Below are positions 22,766 to 36,114 of a stretch of 64,000 bases of DNA, piece by piece. The notes beneath the pieces are model-generated. The model saw only the letters and a program-made list of their open reading frames with translations. It had not been told where the DNA came from and made no database searches. Position 1 is the first letter of the stretch. Each line of letters starts with the position of its first letter. The DNA lies in NCBI GenBank assembly GCA_023362775.1, contig JALMGJ010000004.1, positions 37,278,929-37,342,928 of the forward strand, read 5' to 3'. Made by a program: the position numbers and the translations under genes. This DNA comes from Charina bottae (lineage: Eukaryota > Chordata > Lepidosauria > Squamata > Charinaidae).

Positions 22766-23667
22766 CTGCAGTTGAGAACTGTGAAACTAGAAGAAACAAG
22801 CCACTCACTTTCTAGTTTCTTTGTGCAATTTTAACTATACAGCATGTCACCCTTTGTACTGAAGGAAATTGTTAAAAAAATTTCTCTGTTTTCCCCAGCA
22901 TAAATCATATTCAATGGCTATAATTGCCCTGATACACTTTTATAATCCTGTTGAGAACTGTAGCTTGTATGTTGAGAATCCACCTTGTAACAGTCATGAA
23001 ACATTATCAGGCTTTCTAACGTCCTAATTAGTTTCCATGAGCATGAACTGAGGAGAACAAGGCAGGCTGCATTTTCCTGAGCCAATTCACATTGCCAGTT
23101 TTTCTTAATACCAAACAGATCCCTAGTAGCCACTAGCTCATTGCAGAGTACAGCAGAAAAAGGGATATTCTATCCCAAATCATTTGTACACCATTACTCC
23201 AATCCCAGGCGTTGCTGTTCATATATGAACACAGAGCAATAGAAATATATTTGGCTTTTTCACAACTGAACCCAGACTGGAATTTCCTGCCTAGAGTGTT
23301 CCACTTTCTCTTACTTGGTGCTCTTTGATGTTTTCATTCTTCTTCTAGATTTTACTTTTCAAACTTTGAGTCTTGTTGCTTTGTTCCTTCTTTCATATAA
23401 TTAGGGTTTGAAGAATGTAGTATACCTTATATCTTGATTGTATTGTTATTATGTTTAGCTACACATGTTAGATATCCCTGTTAGTTTCCTTGAACCTTTG
23501 GGGAAAATGGGATTTTTTTTTTAAAGAATACATGATTGAATATACTTATACATAAACTATCACTCTGAATGCATTCTGAGAAGCAGCAATAAAAAATGAG
23601 TAAAACCTCAAAATAGAGCAAAGAGTTATATGAGAAATCTTAATAAATGATACAGAATGCTGTAATT
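22766..23667. other. No gene seen
   Basis: AT-rich spacer. Confidence 0.5.
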
Positions 23668-23810
23668 TTAATTTAATTTTATATTTATTGTATTTGTATT
23701 TTATTGTGTTTTTACTGTATTTTACTGTTATTGTTATAGCTGTGAACCGCCCAGAGTCCCTCCTTGAGGGGGAGATGGGCGGTCATAGAAAATAAATAAA
23801 TAAATAAATG
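23668..23810 (+). repeat. L2/CR1-like LINE 3' tail
   Basis: AT-rich 3' UTR, hairpin gcccagagtccctcc..gggggagatgggc (about 23748-23779) and (AAAT)n. Confidence 0.85.
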
Positions 23811-24649
23811 CCCAGCACATTTTACTATACATCTTTATCAGGCTACTGGAAGAAAGAACCAACATGCTTTATTTAAGTTTCTAAATGCTTTTGTTTCTGA
23901 GCTTCTGCCTTTCCATCTTTTTTCTTCTTACTTCTTACTTCTTTTTCTTCTTACTTCTTACTTTGTGAGGCGAAAGGATGGTCCAAGGATTTGTCTGATA
24001 AGTATTCGAAAGCTCTGTGTGCATGAAGCATGCATGAATGTGAGAACTCATACACATTTTCTGTACAGGACTATGGAATAATTGGCCCATTGTTCAAAGT
24101 GCAGTTTTTTATTTCCAATGTAATAACATCATAAACTTTCCAGATTTTAACAAATTTATTCCAGGTTGGGGGAAGGGAAATTCACTTCATCAGATTTTAG
24201 TGCTGTATGCCAAATATATTTGTATCCAATATAGAATAATCCCAGTGTGTTCACTATCTATAATAGTGTTCTGAGTCTGGGATGGGTTTGAAAAAAAGTA
24301 ATTTAATAGAACTAAAATGATTTTTAAGCCAGAAAAACATCCTGTGTTAAAGAAACATCAGATAAAATATAAGTTAAGTGATGGTTTCAGGATATGATAC
24401 CACGCTCAGTTTGTGCTCTGTACGTCAAAAGAAGTTTCTAATGATAAGAGTCATTCTCTAGAGATGCACCCTGTGATGAGTGGATCTTGACTTTCTGCTG
24501 AAGTAGTGACTCCATTATGCTCAACACAATAAATCTCCAGTGATTTATTTCAAAAGGGAACTAAACCTTGTAAACACTCTGTCCTTGGAACCTTTTAGGA
24601 CTCACTGTTGTGGGGAAGATTGTAATGACATTGTACAAATACCAGTATA
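23811..24649. other. No gene seen; short pyrimidine repeat
   Basis: Contains tandem 'cttcttacttcttacttctt' at about 23920-23960. Nothing else recognised. Confidence 0.5.
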
Positions 24650-24797
24650 AAAGTTAATTATATTTTTATTGATTATTGGTATTTAATTATGACTTTTATT
24701 GAATTTTAAATTGTTTTATTGTGAACCGCCCAGGGTCCCTCCGTGTGGGGGAGATGGGCGGTGATATAAATGTGATAAATAAATAAATAAAATAATT
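24650..24797 (+). repeat. L2/CR1-like LINE 3' tail
   Basis: Same tail: 'gtgaaccgcccagggtccct' then gggagatgggcgg and (AAAT)n. Confidence 0.85.
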
Positions 24798-25795
24798 AGG
24801 CTTTGATTTATAAGAACTGGGAAGTTGCACACTGTATCTGTATCACCTAAAGAACAATATGCAAACAGACACATACAGAATATGACCCACCTCAAATTAA
24901 AACCATCTATTAAAATCCCATTGATACAAGTATTTGATAGGAAAGCACATTTTGACTGGCTCTCTTGTTAAAATAAATGAGACTTTAGAGTGCTTAATGT
25001 TGGCTGGATCATGCTCTTACAGAGCACATTACCAACATTAACTATTCCCTAGAGCAAAAAAAAAATACCATTATGCTTCAAGAGTGTAAAGGAGCAGTTG
25101 TTTTATTGTTCCCCTGATGAATCATACACGACAATTTCCCCACTGCTTTGATCAATTTTTCTTTTTTTTTCACAAGTCAGGACACATTGCTGAAAATAGC
25201 CTGGTGAAAATGTGCTGTTCCTATGGAAATAGTGTTAAAATACGGCATTACTGCTAAAACCTTGTTGTGAAAATATACACTAAATGTGGACAGGGAATGT
25301 CAAATGTAGTGATTCCTAGTACCTATGAAATCCCTACTTCAATTTGTATGGTGACAACTCTGTGATTTGCTGTATCGTCTTGACTGGATTCTGGAAAGAC
25401 CATAGCTTTGGTCTAATAATGTTGTGTTTTTTTAGAAGGGGTCAGAGATGTCTTGTTCTATTTCTCATTCCAGTATTAGAATAAAATCCATCCACAGATT
25501 ACTATACTCACAAGTAGGATGTCTGTCTCCACATAAGGATCTCTGAATCTTCTGCAGAGAAACAAATGGTTGGAGCTAATCTGAAAAGATGAATAAGCGC
25601 AGCAGGAGCCTAAGCTCAAAATAACTACGGGGGTCCTTTCTCACAAGTATTTATTTCTGGAGAAATTAATTTTTAATTGTTTTAAAATAAAAAAAGTTAT
25701 CCTGAAGAAACATCTGATAGAATAGATCTATTCTACTTTTATTTAACTGAGTTTTCTTTTTCTGGCATTATGCCAGTTAAATCTTGGCAGATGGC
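24798..25795. other. No gene seen
   Basis: AT-rich; nothing recognised. Confidence 0.5.
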
Positions 25796-25985
25796 AATAT
25801 CTGGCTGACCTAGCCCAAGCTCAGAAGCTAAGCAGTGCTGGGAGTATCTGAGCTCCAACAAGAGTGGAAACAAAAAACAAAACAAAACAAAACGATGGCA
25901 ATGGCAAATTGCTCTCTACTGCTGCCAAGAAATGACATGTCCGTGAAGCCACCAGGAACTGAGATTGACTGAAAGTTTAACTTTT
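25796..25985 (+). mobile_element. 5S rRNA-derived SINE fragment
   Basis: Bases 25801-25850 resemble the internal promoter part of 5S rRNA ('gctcagaagctaagcag', 25819-25835, then 'gctgggagtatctg'). A CAAAA expansion (25870-25893) follows, then a SINE body 'gatggcaatggcaaattgct' and 'ctgccaagaaatgacatgtc'. The tail ends with a 'gtgaagccaccaggaactgagattgactgaa' type block that parallels the tail of the tRNA SINE at 39593. Confidence 0.7.
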
Positions 25986-28900
25986 TAAATTCCAGTTAAA
26001 TCAATTAGCTGGGCTGAAATGATTTCAGATCCAGAAGATACCCAAGGGCAGATGTCACACAATCTTCCATTTCCGAATGAAGGTACAATCTGATGCTACA
26101 GTTGGGAATAAATTTCATTAAACTCAAGCAGAACTAATAAATCTACAAATTTGCATGATAATTTTAATATTCATTAAAAAGCCTACAGTAATATTGGTCT
26201 TTATGCTATCTTATCCTAATTGCTTACTTTTGCTATATATATTTCTTAGATTTATAGACCACCAGACTCCATCATGACTCTATCTACTCTGTTAGATATA
26301 GTACATATTCCTTCTCTTCTTGTAATGTTATTTGGGTGACATTACTGACAACTAATTTCATTGATAGAGTATGTTATGAAAGCTAATATACTTGGTGATT
26401 GTTGATCACAAAATCACAGCTGATCTATTTTAATTGAAACCACAACTATACTTTTTCTTACTATCAAACTAAAAATAAATTGTTTCTCCTCTTAAGTTCT
26501 GAAAGAGTTTCAACAAAGCAAGTTGGGTTTTAATTGGACCACTTGGGAATCATTCAGATATAAATCCCCGATTTATGCTAACAATAACCCACAAACTTTT
26601 TTGTTCTTTCTTCATTTTATGAAGCAAGGAAATAATTAACATATATTAATTTGCATGTGTGCTATAATTTTAGAAGATAAATTAAAAGTATTCTCTTACC
26701 CAATATGGTTCTATAAATTTAAAGAGACTGTAAAAGGTCACTAAGAATTCATGTTTCTTTTGTAGTCTGACAATTTAGATGAATTTCCTTCACCTCTACA
26801 AATTTTTATGAAATACTATTTGAACAAAGTATTTCTTTTCATACTTTACTCCCAGCTTTCCTTTTTATATGACTTCATATTTCCTTTGTATAATTTTACC
26901 TAACTACAAGCAGAATTAACTCCTCCTGAACTATGTCCTGGATTCCCTTACTGGAAAACTTCCAGCTATTAACCACACTGTAGTTCCTCTCTCAATCTGT
27001 GCACTAATTATTCTTGTACCCCATTTACCATGATGACAAAAGGCTACAGAAATCTTTGTCTCCTAACCATTGCTCTGTACGACAATAGGCTATTTTTTCT
27101 TTAATATTTAAACATTTTAATTACTTTTTGCATGGCTTTGTAATCAGTGACTGATGTGTTTTGTACACATCAATGGGTCTGGGATGTTTTGAAGATTTTC
27201 ATAAAGGGTATTAATCATATTTGCCGAATTGTATCATTCATTACCAGATATGACCTGTGAATTAGGAACCAGTTTGGGTAAAACCTGTCAGATCATAATC
27301 AAAGTCTAAGGTTTAAAATATTGGGCTTAAACAAAATCCCATGTCTAGAATCAAAAACAAGAAAAAGGCAACAGCTTTATGCTATACTTATGAATGCCAG
27401 CAGCTTCCTGTTGGCCACCTTTTGTAAACAGAACAATGGACTATATGGATCTTGGTCAGAGCTGTCAAGGTAATGACATACAGTACGCTAAACTAGTTAG
27501 GGACTCCATTATCATTTGCTAAAGGAACATTTCCACTTAAAATGTCCCAGAATTCAAGATGGGCCTTGAAAAGGGACTTAATCTACAGTATATTAACAGA
27601 GCTACAGAAGGCTCTTCAAGTCTCCTCTCTTCAGAAGTTATTTATTGTTCATAATTCACAGCCAACTGACAGAGAAGGGCATGATGGAACTAATTTAACT
27701 TTTCTTTGGTCAGATTATGTTCACATCTGAATGAAAAATCAGTAAATAAAAGTGAAGCAAAAATTATTATATTACTGAAATTGTCACAGGTTAGATTATC
27801 ATACACCTTGTGCTTGTGGCAGGAAGATTAATTTTCAGACTTGTTCACATGAAAGACATTCAGCCCAGGTGACCTGTCTTCTCAGAGGCATTAAGCTTTA
27901 AATATATGGCTTTTTCTCTAGACCATTTCGGAGAGAAAAGTGAAGCTAAAGAAATGAGTGTAGCACATTAAATTGAACTGTTAAATGCAATCTTCTGCAG
28001 GTTATGATGGAACCATGAATATATTTTATGTCTTACCATCATCCTTATAGTTTAAGATATACTAGCCATGTATGAAACGCAGAACTAATTGTGCCTTGAT
28101 GCCTCTGACATACCTACCAAAGCAGTCTCTGGCTCCCTCCAGATTTCTATCAAAAGGAATCTAGAGAGGCAAAATGACTGCAACCTGTTTTAATGTGTAT
28201 TACTCAAACAAGTTGGCTCAAATCTGCTGTTTGTGATATGACATATTTCTCAGGGGATTGTGCTACCTCCATAAAATATACTGTATATGGAATCATTTGT
28301 TGGAAGTGGCCTCATATAAAAAACTACCTTGGAAAAGAAAGGATTGCATTTAAGGGACATAACTAGATGTGCAGGAAAATTTTGTTGAGGGGTTGCTTTT
28401 AAGCAAAATATGCCACCCAGGAGGTGAGAGAAACCTGAATTAGGTCTTTTAAAAGTTACATTCTGATACTTGACCCTCCTGCATTACTAGTACTCTGGTT
28501 CCAGAGAAAGCCTACCCAGGGCTACCAGAGCAACCCCCCAAAGAGCCTGTTTCCAATGTTGAGACATTTTCTGCTCTTGCTTCTTGTTTCCCCTGTTGGC
28601 TTTCTTGCACTTTCTGAGTTCGCAAGCACTTGCTGCGTGCATTCCCTCTGAAACAATACTAACTGGATCTCGATGAATAGCTGGAAACTCCTAGACTTAT
28701 AAAGCTCAATTATGATCCACTTCCTGATTAACATGATTAAGATAATTCGTGATTAAGGCCTCAACTTTGGCCTCTCTTTATGGGACAATATCTACTCAGC
28801 CTTCAGCAGCCCCTTTTCTTGTCAATTTGGTATCAACTCTGTGACCTTGTTTTGTGCTTGTTCTTTAGCTTAGCTTAAAGCCTTCCAACTTTGCTGGTTC

Positions 28901-29264
28901 CTGTTCTTGCTCAGTGTTATCAGTTCTTTTTCCCCAGTATCCTTTTCCTTTATAAAATCATTTTCTTCTTTAAGTTTTGTTCACTATCTGTTCTTTAATT
29001 TTGATTTAAGAATCTGTAAAAATTTTGTTTTCTATTGCCCTTACCTACAGACCTAACAGTTAAGATACAGGTCAACGCCCATGTTTTCTACATCCTGAGC
29101 AAATTTTGGTTATGCTTGGGAGCCATGTCATTCTTTCTAGTCTTCTTCTGGTCTCCACTTGTATGTTCATCTTGGGTTTCTTGCTCTATTTGGATGTTGT
29201 CAAACAGAGCTACAGTCTATCCCGCAAAAATATAATTCTTATGAGACTTCTGGTGGAGGCATGA
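25986..29264. other. About 3.3 kb without recognised gene
   Basis: The longest plain stretch of the left half. AT-rich with only short frames (27542-27730, 28522-28734, 29035-29235), none with a known motif. It could be intronic or intergenic. Confidence 0.5.
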
Positions 29265-30650
29265 CGAGCTAAACACGTCTCCATGGAGAGTGGAAACGAT
29301 GACCACAGCAAAGCCCGAAGAACTGGTGAGTAGACCGGTTCTTCGGAACCTCTCCAGTTAAGGAGAGGACGGGAGATCGCTCACATGTGCTCCAGACAGC
29401 TGCTCCTCGCGAGGAGACTGCAGGATGGTGGTCTCCAGCAGGTCGGAATGCTGGGAGATGAAGGGATTAACCATCAAGCTCACAACCGCGGTCAGCAGTT
29501 TTAAAGGACACCAAGTTTGCTAACCTAGTTTCTAATCACTTTTGGAAACTGCTTATTTAAATATCTTAAGGCTTTTAGAGGTCTTCAGAATGACAAGTCT
29601 GAAAAGTCACCTGGTGAGTGTACCTTTATTCCTGAACAAAAGAAAAACTAACTATAAGTTTAAGAACTTAAAGAATTTGAAATAAAGGGCAAAAAGCTAA
29701 ACAAGGTTTTGAACTAAGAAAGTTACAAACAAATTAAAGGTCATAAAGACAAATTTGGAATATGAAACTTTTATTATAAGATTTTGGAATTGTCTATATT
29801 CCAAAAAGAATATATTCAATATATTTTTATATTCTAAAAAGAAAAAAACTTTCTTTTAGGATTGGGATTTACAAAATAACACAAAATATTATAACATTTT
29901 TAATATTAAAGGAGATCTTTGAAGAATGGGGCCTTACATTAGTAGCCACAATATCAACATCCGTAACGATGTCTGCTTCTATGGACAGACTATGTCTAAA
30001 AGATATTAATGAAGGAATGACAGATGTGAAACAAATTTTGCTTGATGTCGAAATAGTGGAATCAGAAATATTGGATAAAAAAAAGTGTGTATTTCAAAAC
30101 AGACAAGGTATTCCAACAGAAAATACAAATGACAAAAAAGGTATGGATTACAAGATACAGAAGAGCCAAGAGAAAGACTTTTTACTGGATACACAAGAGA
30201 AGCTGGTAAAGGCTTTGAAAATCAAAAGGGAAATACAAAAGACAAACCAAGACAATGACATGGTTAATGACTTTCCACTGGATTTACAAAAGAAGTCTGC
30301 TAAAGCGTTGAAGAAGCCTTTACGATGGAAAAGACAACTTCTGAATGAACTAAAAATTATGACTGTTAGAAGTAAAAGGAATGAATATAAAGTTGGTTTG
30401 TTTGATCAAGGTTAAAAATAAGACATGTTTTTATAAAGCTCTGGTAACCTTTTACAGCCTTTTTGCTGACACCAGGACTGAAAAGTTGATGATTTATGGT
30501 TTTGCATATAGAAGGGATGAGTTATGGGAAGAAGAAATATTTGTTTGTAACTTTATAAGGAGTGATGAGTTATCAAATTTGTTTTTACTGTACTTGTTGT
30601 GATGCAGACTGGAAGTCACTTCTATACATATTTCTTTTTCCTTCCTTCCT
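29265..30650 (+). mobile_element. L1-like element with large internal deletion
   Basis: A GC-richer leader (29265-29500: 'ggtggaggcatgacgagcta') resembles an L1 5' UTR. It is followed by an AT-rich segment, a 148-codon lysine-rich frame (29969-30415), and then a 3' segment whose 'tgatttatggttttg' block (30489-30503) matches the L1 3' end at 11445-11460. ORF2 is missing. It could be an L1 that lost ORF2 (HAL1-like) or a chimera; the family call is inference from the shared 3' block. Confidence 0.5.
29969..30415 (+). CDS. Lysine-rich ORF in the L1-like element, function unknown
   Basis: 148 codons, very rich in Lys/Glu/Asp/Gln. It contains two imperfect copies of a roughly 30-residue unit (KDFLLDTQEKLVKALK near residues 70-85 and NDFPLDLQKKSAKALKK near 102-118). 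It ends with YKVGLFDQG. Predicted mostly helical/coiled. The position after an L1-type leader suggests a divergent ORF1 remnant, but no RNA-recognition domain is recognisable. Confidence 0.35.
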   Translation: MSASMDRLCLKDINEGMTDVKQILLDVEIVESEILDKKKCVFQNRQGIPTENTNDKKGMDYKIQKSQEKDFLLDTQEKLVKALKIKREIQKTNQDNDMVNDFPLDLQKKSAKALKKPLRWKRQLLNELKIMTVRSKRNEYKVGLFDQG

Positions 30651-30654
30651 TCCT

Positions 30655-32515
30655 TATCAAATTTCATCACTGCCCATCTCCCTGAAAAGAGGGACTCTGG
30701 GCGGTTTACAGTAAAGCTAAAAGGAGATTAAAATACAATAAAAACAAGATATCTTAAATATAAATATAAAATAGCATCCAGAATGGCAATATTAAAAGTT
30801 CTGATTTAAATTCATAAATACACAGGAACCACTTTAAGGCACTAGCCACCCCCAGGACTGACTGCTCTCCTTCCCGCCCCAAGCGAGATGGCAGAGCCAG
30901 GTCTTTAACCCTTTCTGGAAGGCCAGGAGAGAGGGGGCCTGCCTCACCTCTGGGGGAAGAGTGTGCCACAAGGTGGGGGCCACAGCAGAGAAGGCTCGCT
31001 TCCTGTCCCCCAATTGACAATCTCTCATGGATGGGGTCTGTAACATGCCTTCTCCGCCTGACCGGGTGGGATGGGTTGATGTAATGGGGATGAGACGGTC
31101 CCTCAGGTAACCTGGACCCATGCCATGTAGGACTTTAAAGGTGATAACCAACACCTTGAATTGGACCCGGAAGCAAACTGGCACCCAATGCAGCTCCCGC
31201 ACCATCCTTGGGGCACCCAAGACTGCTCGCGTGGCCGCATTCTGAACCAGCTATAGCTTCCAGATACTCTTCAAGGGTAGCCCTATGTAGAGCGCATTGC
31301 AATAGTCTATACAGGAGATGACTAGGGTATGAGTGAATGACTGGAGGGCCTCTTAATCCAGGAAGGGGAGTAACTGGCGCACAACACGAAGTTGAGCAAA
31401 GCCCCCCCTGGCTATGACTGCCACCTGATCTTCAGTCTGGGAGGAACCCCCGATTCCTCACCGGGTCTGTCTGGGGCAGTGCGACCCTATCCAGAACCAA
31501 ACATGGTAAGTTCCTGGATACCCAGTAGCCCCTAACCCACAGCCACTCTGTCTTGCCAGGGTTCAGCTGAAGCTTGTTGTTCCCCATCCAGACCCCTACA
31601 GCCTCCAGGCAGTGAGAGAGGGTGGTCACAGCATCACTTACTTCACCTGGGATGGAGATGTATAGTTGGGTATCATCTGCATATTGATGATACCTCATCC
31701 CATGGTGACAGATGATCTCACCCAGTGGTTTCATGTACTGTAGATGTTAAAAAGGAGCGGGGAGAGTACCGAACCCTGAGGCACCCCGCAAAGGAGGGGC
31801 TGCGGGCCAGATCTCTCGCTCCCTATCAAAACCGATTGGGACTGGCCCTGAAAGGACGTAAACCAGCACAAAACTGTGCCACCTACCTCCAACTCTGTAA
31901 GCTGACCCAAAAGGATACCATGGTTGATGGTATCGAAAGCCGCTGAGGGATCAAGAAGAGCAAGGATGGATGCACTGCCCCCATCCCGCTCCTGCCAGAG
32001 ATCATCCAAAAGTGCGACCAATGCTGTTTCCGTCCCATATCCGGGCCTGAAACCTGACTGGAAGGGGTCTAGATAATCCGTTTCATCCAGAATCCTCTGG
32101 AGTTGCAATGCCATCACTTTCTCAACCACCTTCACTAAAAAGGGGAGGTCGGAGGGGTCCAGTGACGGTTTCTTGACGAGGGGGTGCACCAGCGCCTCCT
32201 TAAAGGCAGCCAGGAACACTCCCTCTCTCAAGGGTGAATTCACCATTGCCTGGACCCAGCCACATATCACCTCCCGGGCTGCCTTCACCAGCCAGGAGGG
32301 GCATGGATCTAATTGACAAGTGGTGGCATTTACAGTCCAGAGGACCCTGTCCATTTCCTTGGGCCCAACAGGATTAAACTGTTCCCAGATAACCGGGTAA
32401 GTACGTTCCCCAGGCATCTCCACGGGCCATGCCTCACACTTGGAATCCAACTTGGAATGGATCTGAGCGATTTTATCCTGACTTGATGGCACACCTAACA
32501 GGCACATTGTCATAG
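30655..32515 (-). mobile_element. L2-like LINE, minus, decayed RT
   Basis: The 3' tail hairpin is at 30668-30705 and RT sequence extends up to about 32515. Frames: 31731-32612 holds NATTCQLDPCPSW, FQSGFRPGYGTETALVAL and GVPQGSVLSPLLFNIY; 31432-31734 holds YADDTQLYISI and LQLNPGKTEWLW; 30834-31220 is the C-terminus (ELHWVPVCFRVQFKVLVITF). At least two frameshifts separate them, so the RT is dead, but the catalytic YADD survives. It extends further 5' than the plus copy at 5.3 kb (linker block SKCEAWPVEMPGERT). Confidence 0.88.
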
Positions 32516-34867
32516 CATGATAATGGATAACAGAGGATGGGGGGCTATAACTCAGATATACCTTTATCAGTACATGTGTTTGTGTTTGTATGTGTCTTAT
32601 CAAGTACATCAACTGTTAACATTCAGGAAACATATAGAGCACTCACATCTCTTTCTGAAGCTATGGTTTCTGGCCAAGACCACAGGTGATGGGGAGTTAG
32701 TGAAAACGGTTTGAAATAATCTCTCCAGGAAAAGAGGCAATTGGGATAAAGAGGAGGAGATGAACTCATTGAATGAACAGGGGGCACTGAGGATATCTTG
32801 CTCAATGGCCCTTCAGAATGTTGAACACAGTATTGCGGTTATAAGACTGTACTCTAGTTTTTGAGGATGCCTGGTACTTTAGAGAATTAGCCTGGAAGAT
32901 GGTCTAAGGGTTAAACTTATTTCACCAAACCATATAAAGCCCTACATGCCCTAATCTTACTGTTCATTAATTCTGAACAACTGGCTTTACTTCCTTTTCC
33001 TGGTTGCTCTCTCTCCTCAACTTTAACCATGTACACGTGCCTCTTGCTTTATGACTCTTCCTGTCTTGGACCTTGAGCTATGCCTGGTTTTTGATTATGA
33101 ACCTGCTTCTGACTTGTTTGTTGTGCTGGAATTCAAACTTGCATGTTCCACGATTTGACAGCTTGGAGGCCTGATAAACCCCATAATTTAGATATGCTTG
33201 ATGGTCTAGCAGCTCAACAACTAAGCTATAATCATGATGTCGTTTATTATTTTATATGACTATTTTGACTATGAATGATTAATTGTTCATACTTGTACAT
33301 TACAGCAGAGCCAGTAAAAATGAAGGATAATTTAAAATGGTTTAATAAATGCAACATTGTGATTAAAATACCAACTGAAAATGCCTAATATATTGGATTT
33401 TCTGAATGTTCTTTATGCGATTCAAATTTTGAAATACTATGAGCGTGGGCAAATATTTTAGTTCAGCTTTGGAAAAACCACTACCATCACCAAAACGCAC
33501 ACACATGCATAAAAATAGAAATCTGAATTTGAATTTATTAATAAAAGTACAGAAATACAGTCCTAAATTTGGTGTGAAATCATCTGATTGTATCAACTAT
33601 TTTAATAAAACTTAATACAAAATTTAATCATTTATTTAAATTACTTATCTTTGTGAAATTTCAAGAACTAAGTGAATGACATGATGCACACTCCCATGGT
33701 TGAATAATGAAGACCTTTGCCAAAAGTACCCAAGGCTAAGAACGAGCCATTTTAATAACTCTACTTAACTAAAACAAATAGCCCAGAAATCTTAATTAAT
33801 AGCACAATGCAAGACTTTGGGGCATAAATATGGAAAGGAGGGAAATGCAGATTAGAGTGAAAAACAGACAAGCTTAACAACTGCATGTATTAAGGAAGTA
33901 CATAATTCTAGGGCCATGATTTACTTGAAGTCTTGCACATTCATTAGAATGTCCTTCTGAAATTAGAGCTATATCTAAAATCAACTCATGCAAAAAGGGG
34001 CAGAAGAGAATTGCCCACTCTAATAGAGTTCATCAATCAAATGGGATATTCACACTAAACTAATAATAAAAAAGCAGCAAATCATTCTCCTGCTTTATGA
34101 TCAAGGGTCAATGATCAAGGGTCATTACTTTTACCAAAGGCTATGCATAAAAGAGAAACTTGTGTATTAATACCAAATAGAAATCTGAGGAAGTAAAGGG
34201 CACAGAAATCTCAACATTTCAGAACTATGTACGGTAGTATTCCAAATTGTGGAAGTTATTACAATAAGCTGACATGATTTAGAATTATTACAGCAACTGT
34301 AGTTAGGACATGCTACTGGGGCTCATTTTTATAGATATTTATATAGTCTGGAATAGTTTTTTCAGGCTGAGTTTTTTCAGTTTCTAAAAATCAGTACAAT
34401 GAAGGAAAAACAGGCACAGAAAATTCCATTAGGATACTATTAGACATAGAGCATACAGAAGATGATGCAGATACAGTATACAGTACCAAGTCCAATTTGG
34501 AGTCAGAAACTCATCTAAGCCAGACCACAAAGATGTTGGATAAGCAATAAGAAAGTAGTTAAAGCATGCCAACTCAATAAAAAATATACTATTAAAATCT
34601 GTTTTATTGGAGCATTGGTTCTGTGTTGCTTTGGTAACACCACACATTATTATTCTCAGAAACACCATGTAGTCACGTTTACATGGTATGTGGGCAATAT
34701 CTTTTTATTTATATCAAAGTAGGTACTAGTTACTAAGTTTTTAGGAATATTCAGTAATAGCTTATATGGAAACCCAATTTTCCTCTACAACTTACTTTCC
34801 CACTTCTCAATGTTATCGAAGTATTATGTCATGTTTTCAATTAATTAAGCGGTCATGAGACTATGAT
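32516..34867. other. About 2.3 kb without recognised gene
   Basis: AT-rich. A pyrimidine-richer part at 32990-33170 is slightly unlike its neighbours. No family recognised. Confidence 0.5.
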
Positions 34868-35641
34868 GCACTGTCTAGAAGCTATAGCATTCCCACACGT
34901 ACAACCGAAAGTATGGATCTGGTAGGTACATGACACCTTCATCATAATAAAAAAGGAACAACTAGAGAAGACACATGAAACAATCAACAACATCTTCAAA
35001 GGAATGAAATACACAAGAGAAGAAATCAACAACACACTACCCTTCCTGGATATCCTCATAAGAGGAAACGACAACAAACTCAATACCCAAGTCCATCTGA
35101 AACAAATCCATACTAACCAAGTACTGCACTACTAAAGTAACAACCCAACCTCCCACAAGAGGAGCTGTGTAAGAACGTTAGTCAAATGAGCACAAACACA
35201 CTGCAGCAACCCAGAACACCAGAAAGAGGAAACAGTTCCAAAAAAATGGATACCCATGCAACTTTATCAAAAACTGCCTGACCACACAAACTGCTAGAGC
35301 ACAACCAGTACAACCTATGAAAAGGGTAACACTCCCATACATCAAAAACATCCCAGAAACAACCAACAAACTGCTACAACCACATGGCACCACTGCAGCA
35401 GACAAACCAACTAAAGCCCTCCAAAACATCTTAAGTAAACCAAAAGACCCAGTAGCCCAAGAAGAAGAAAAAGGAGTCATCTACAACATACAGTGCAAGG
35501 ACTGCAACAGCCACTATGTAGGACAGACAGGCAGAAGACTAGCAGAGCGCATCCACAAATACCAACTAGCTGTCAGAATCCATGTTGAAAACTCCTTAAA
35601 CTCACAACACATGGACAGACTTATTGTAGTTTTAAATAATT
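34868..35641 (+). mobile_element. Penelope-like element: RT end and GIY-YIG endonuclease
   Basis: Penelope-like elements combine a telomerase-related RT with a GIY-YIG endonuclease. The RT end reads from about 34880: W-I-W-stop-V-H-D-T in place of the usual YVDD box (stop TAG near 34921), then LPFLDILIRGN and a SNNPTSHKRSC block. Two more stops lie before 35200. The endonuclease frame 35317-35646 is open, with GVIYNIQCKDC near 35475 and HYVGQTGRRLAERIH near 35513, the GIY-YIG signature. The coding region is interrupted at 35641 by an LTR-like segment and resumes at 36115. Confidence 0.85.
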
Positions 35642-36114
35642 TGTGAGACCAGAGTTATAGAAATATTAAGAAAGAAATGAACTGAAAAGTTGCAGTAGAA
35701 AAATGCTGCTTTTATTTTTAAAAACAAAGAACAGTAATTTAGCTTGCTTTCTTCAGCCGAAGAAAAGCTCATGGCTTAATTAACATAGCCCCGTACTCAC
35801 ATTGCAGAGAAGACAAAACAGAGAGATAACAGCAAGGTAACGAAGACAAAAGGCAGATTTACAATTTAAAGCTTTTACCACTACTTGGCAGTACCTGATT
35901 GGACAGGGCTTGACATGTGACCAATCACCTAGGCAACTTATCACTTTATTTGGGAAGAACCATCAGGTAAATCTCTGAATGGCCAAACAAATAGACTTTG
36001 AGGCACCAGCAATTAACATTCCTGAGGGGGAATTAACATGTGCTCTCCTGGAGCCCACAGAAAAAACTTTTAGGCTTGGCTTTTAAAACTAGCCTTCATA
36101 TTCTTTTAAGATCA
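35642..36114 (-). mobile_element. Candidate solo LTR inserted in the Penelope-like element
   Basis: A 473-bp block splits the Penelope coding region. Read on the minus strand it begins TGATCTTAAAAG and ends GGTCTCACA, i.e. TG...CA. It has an AATAAA on the minus strand near 35712-35718 and CCAAT motifs on the plus strand near 35923. Flanking 5-mers (taatt and taaaa) match only partly. The solo-LTR reading is inference; the interruption itself is clear. Confidence 0.55.

Noticed and set aside
25801..25850. 5S rRNA gene
   Set aside because: Only the internal promoter part resembles 5S; the sequence continues as a SINE with a LINE-like tail.
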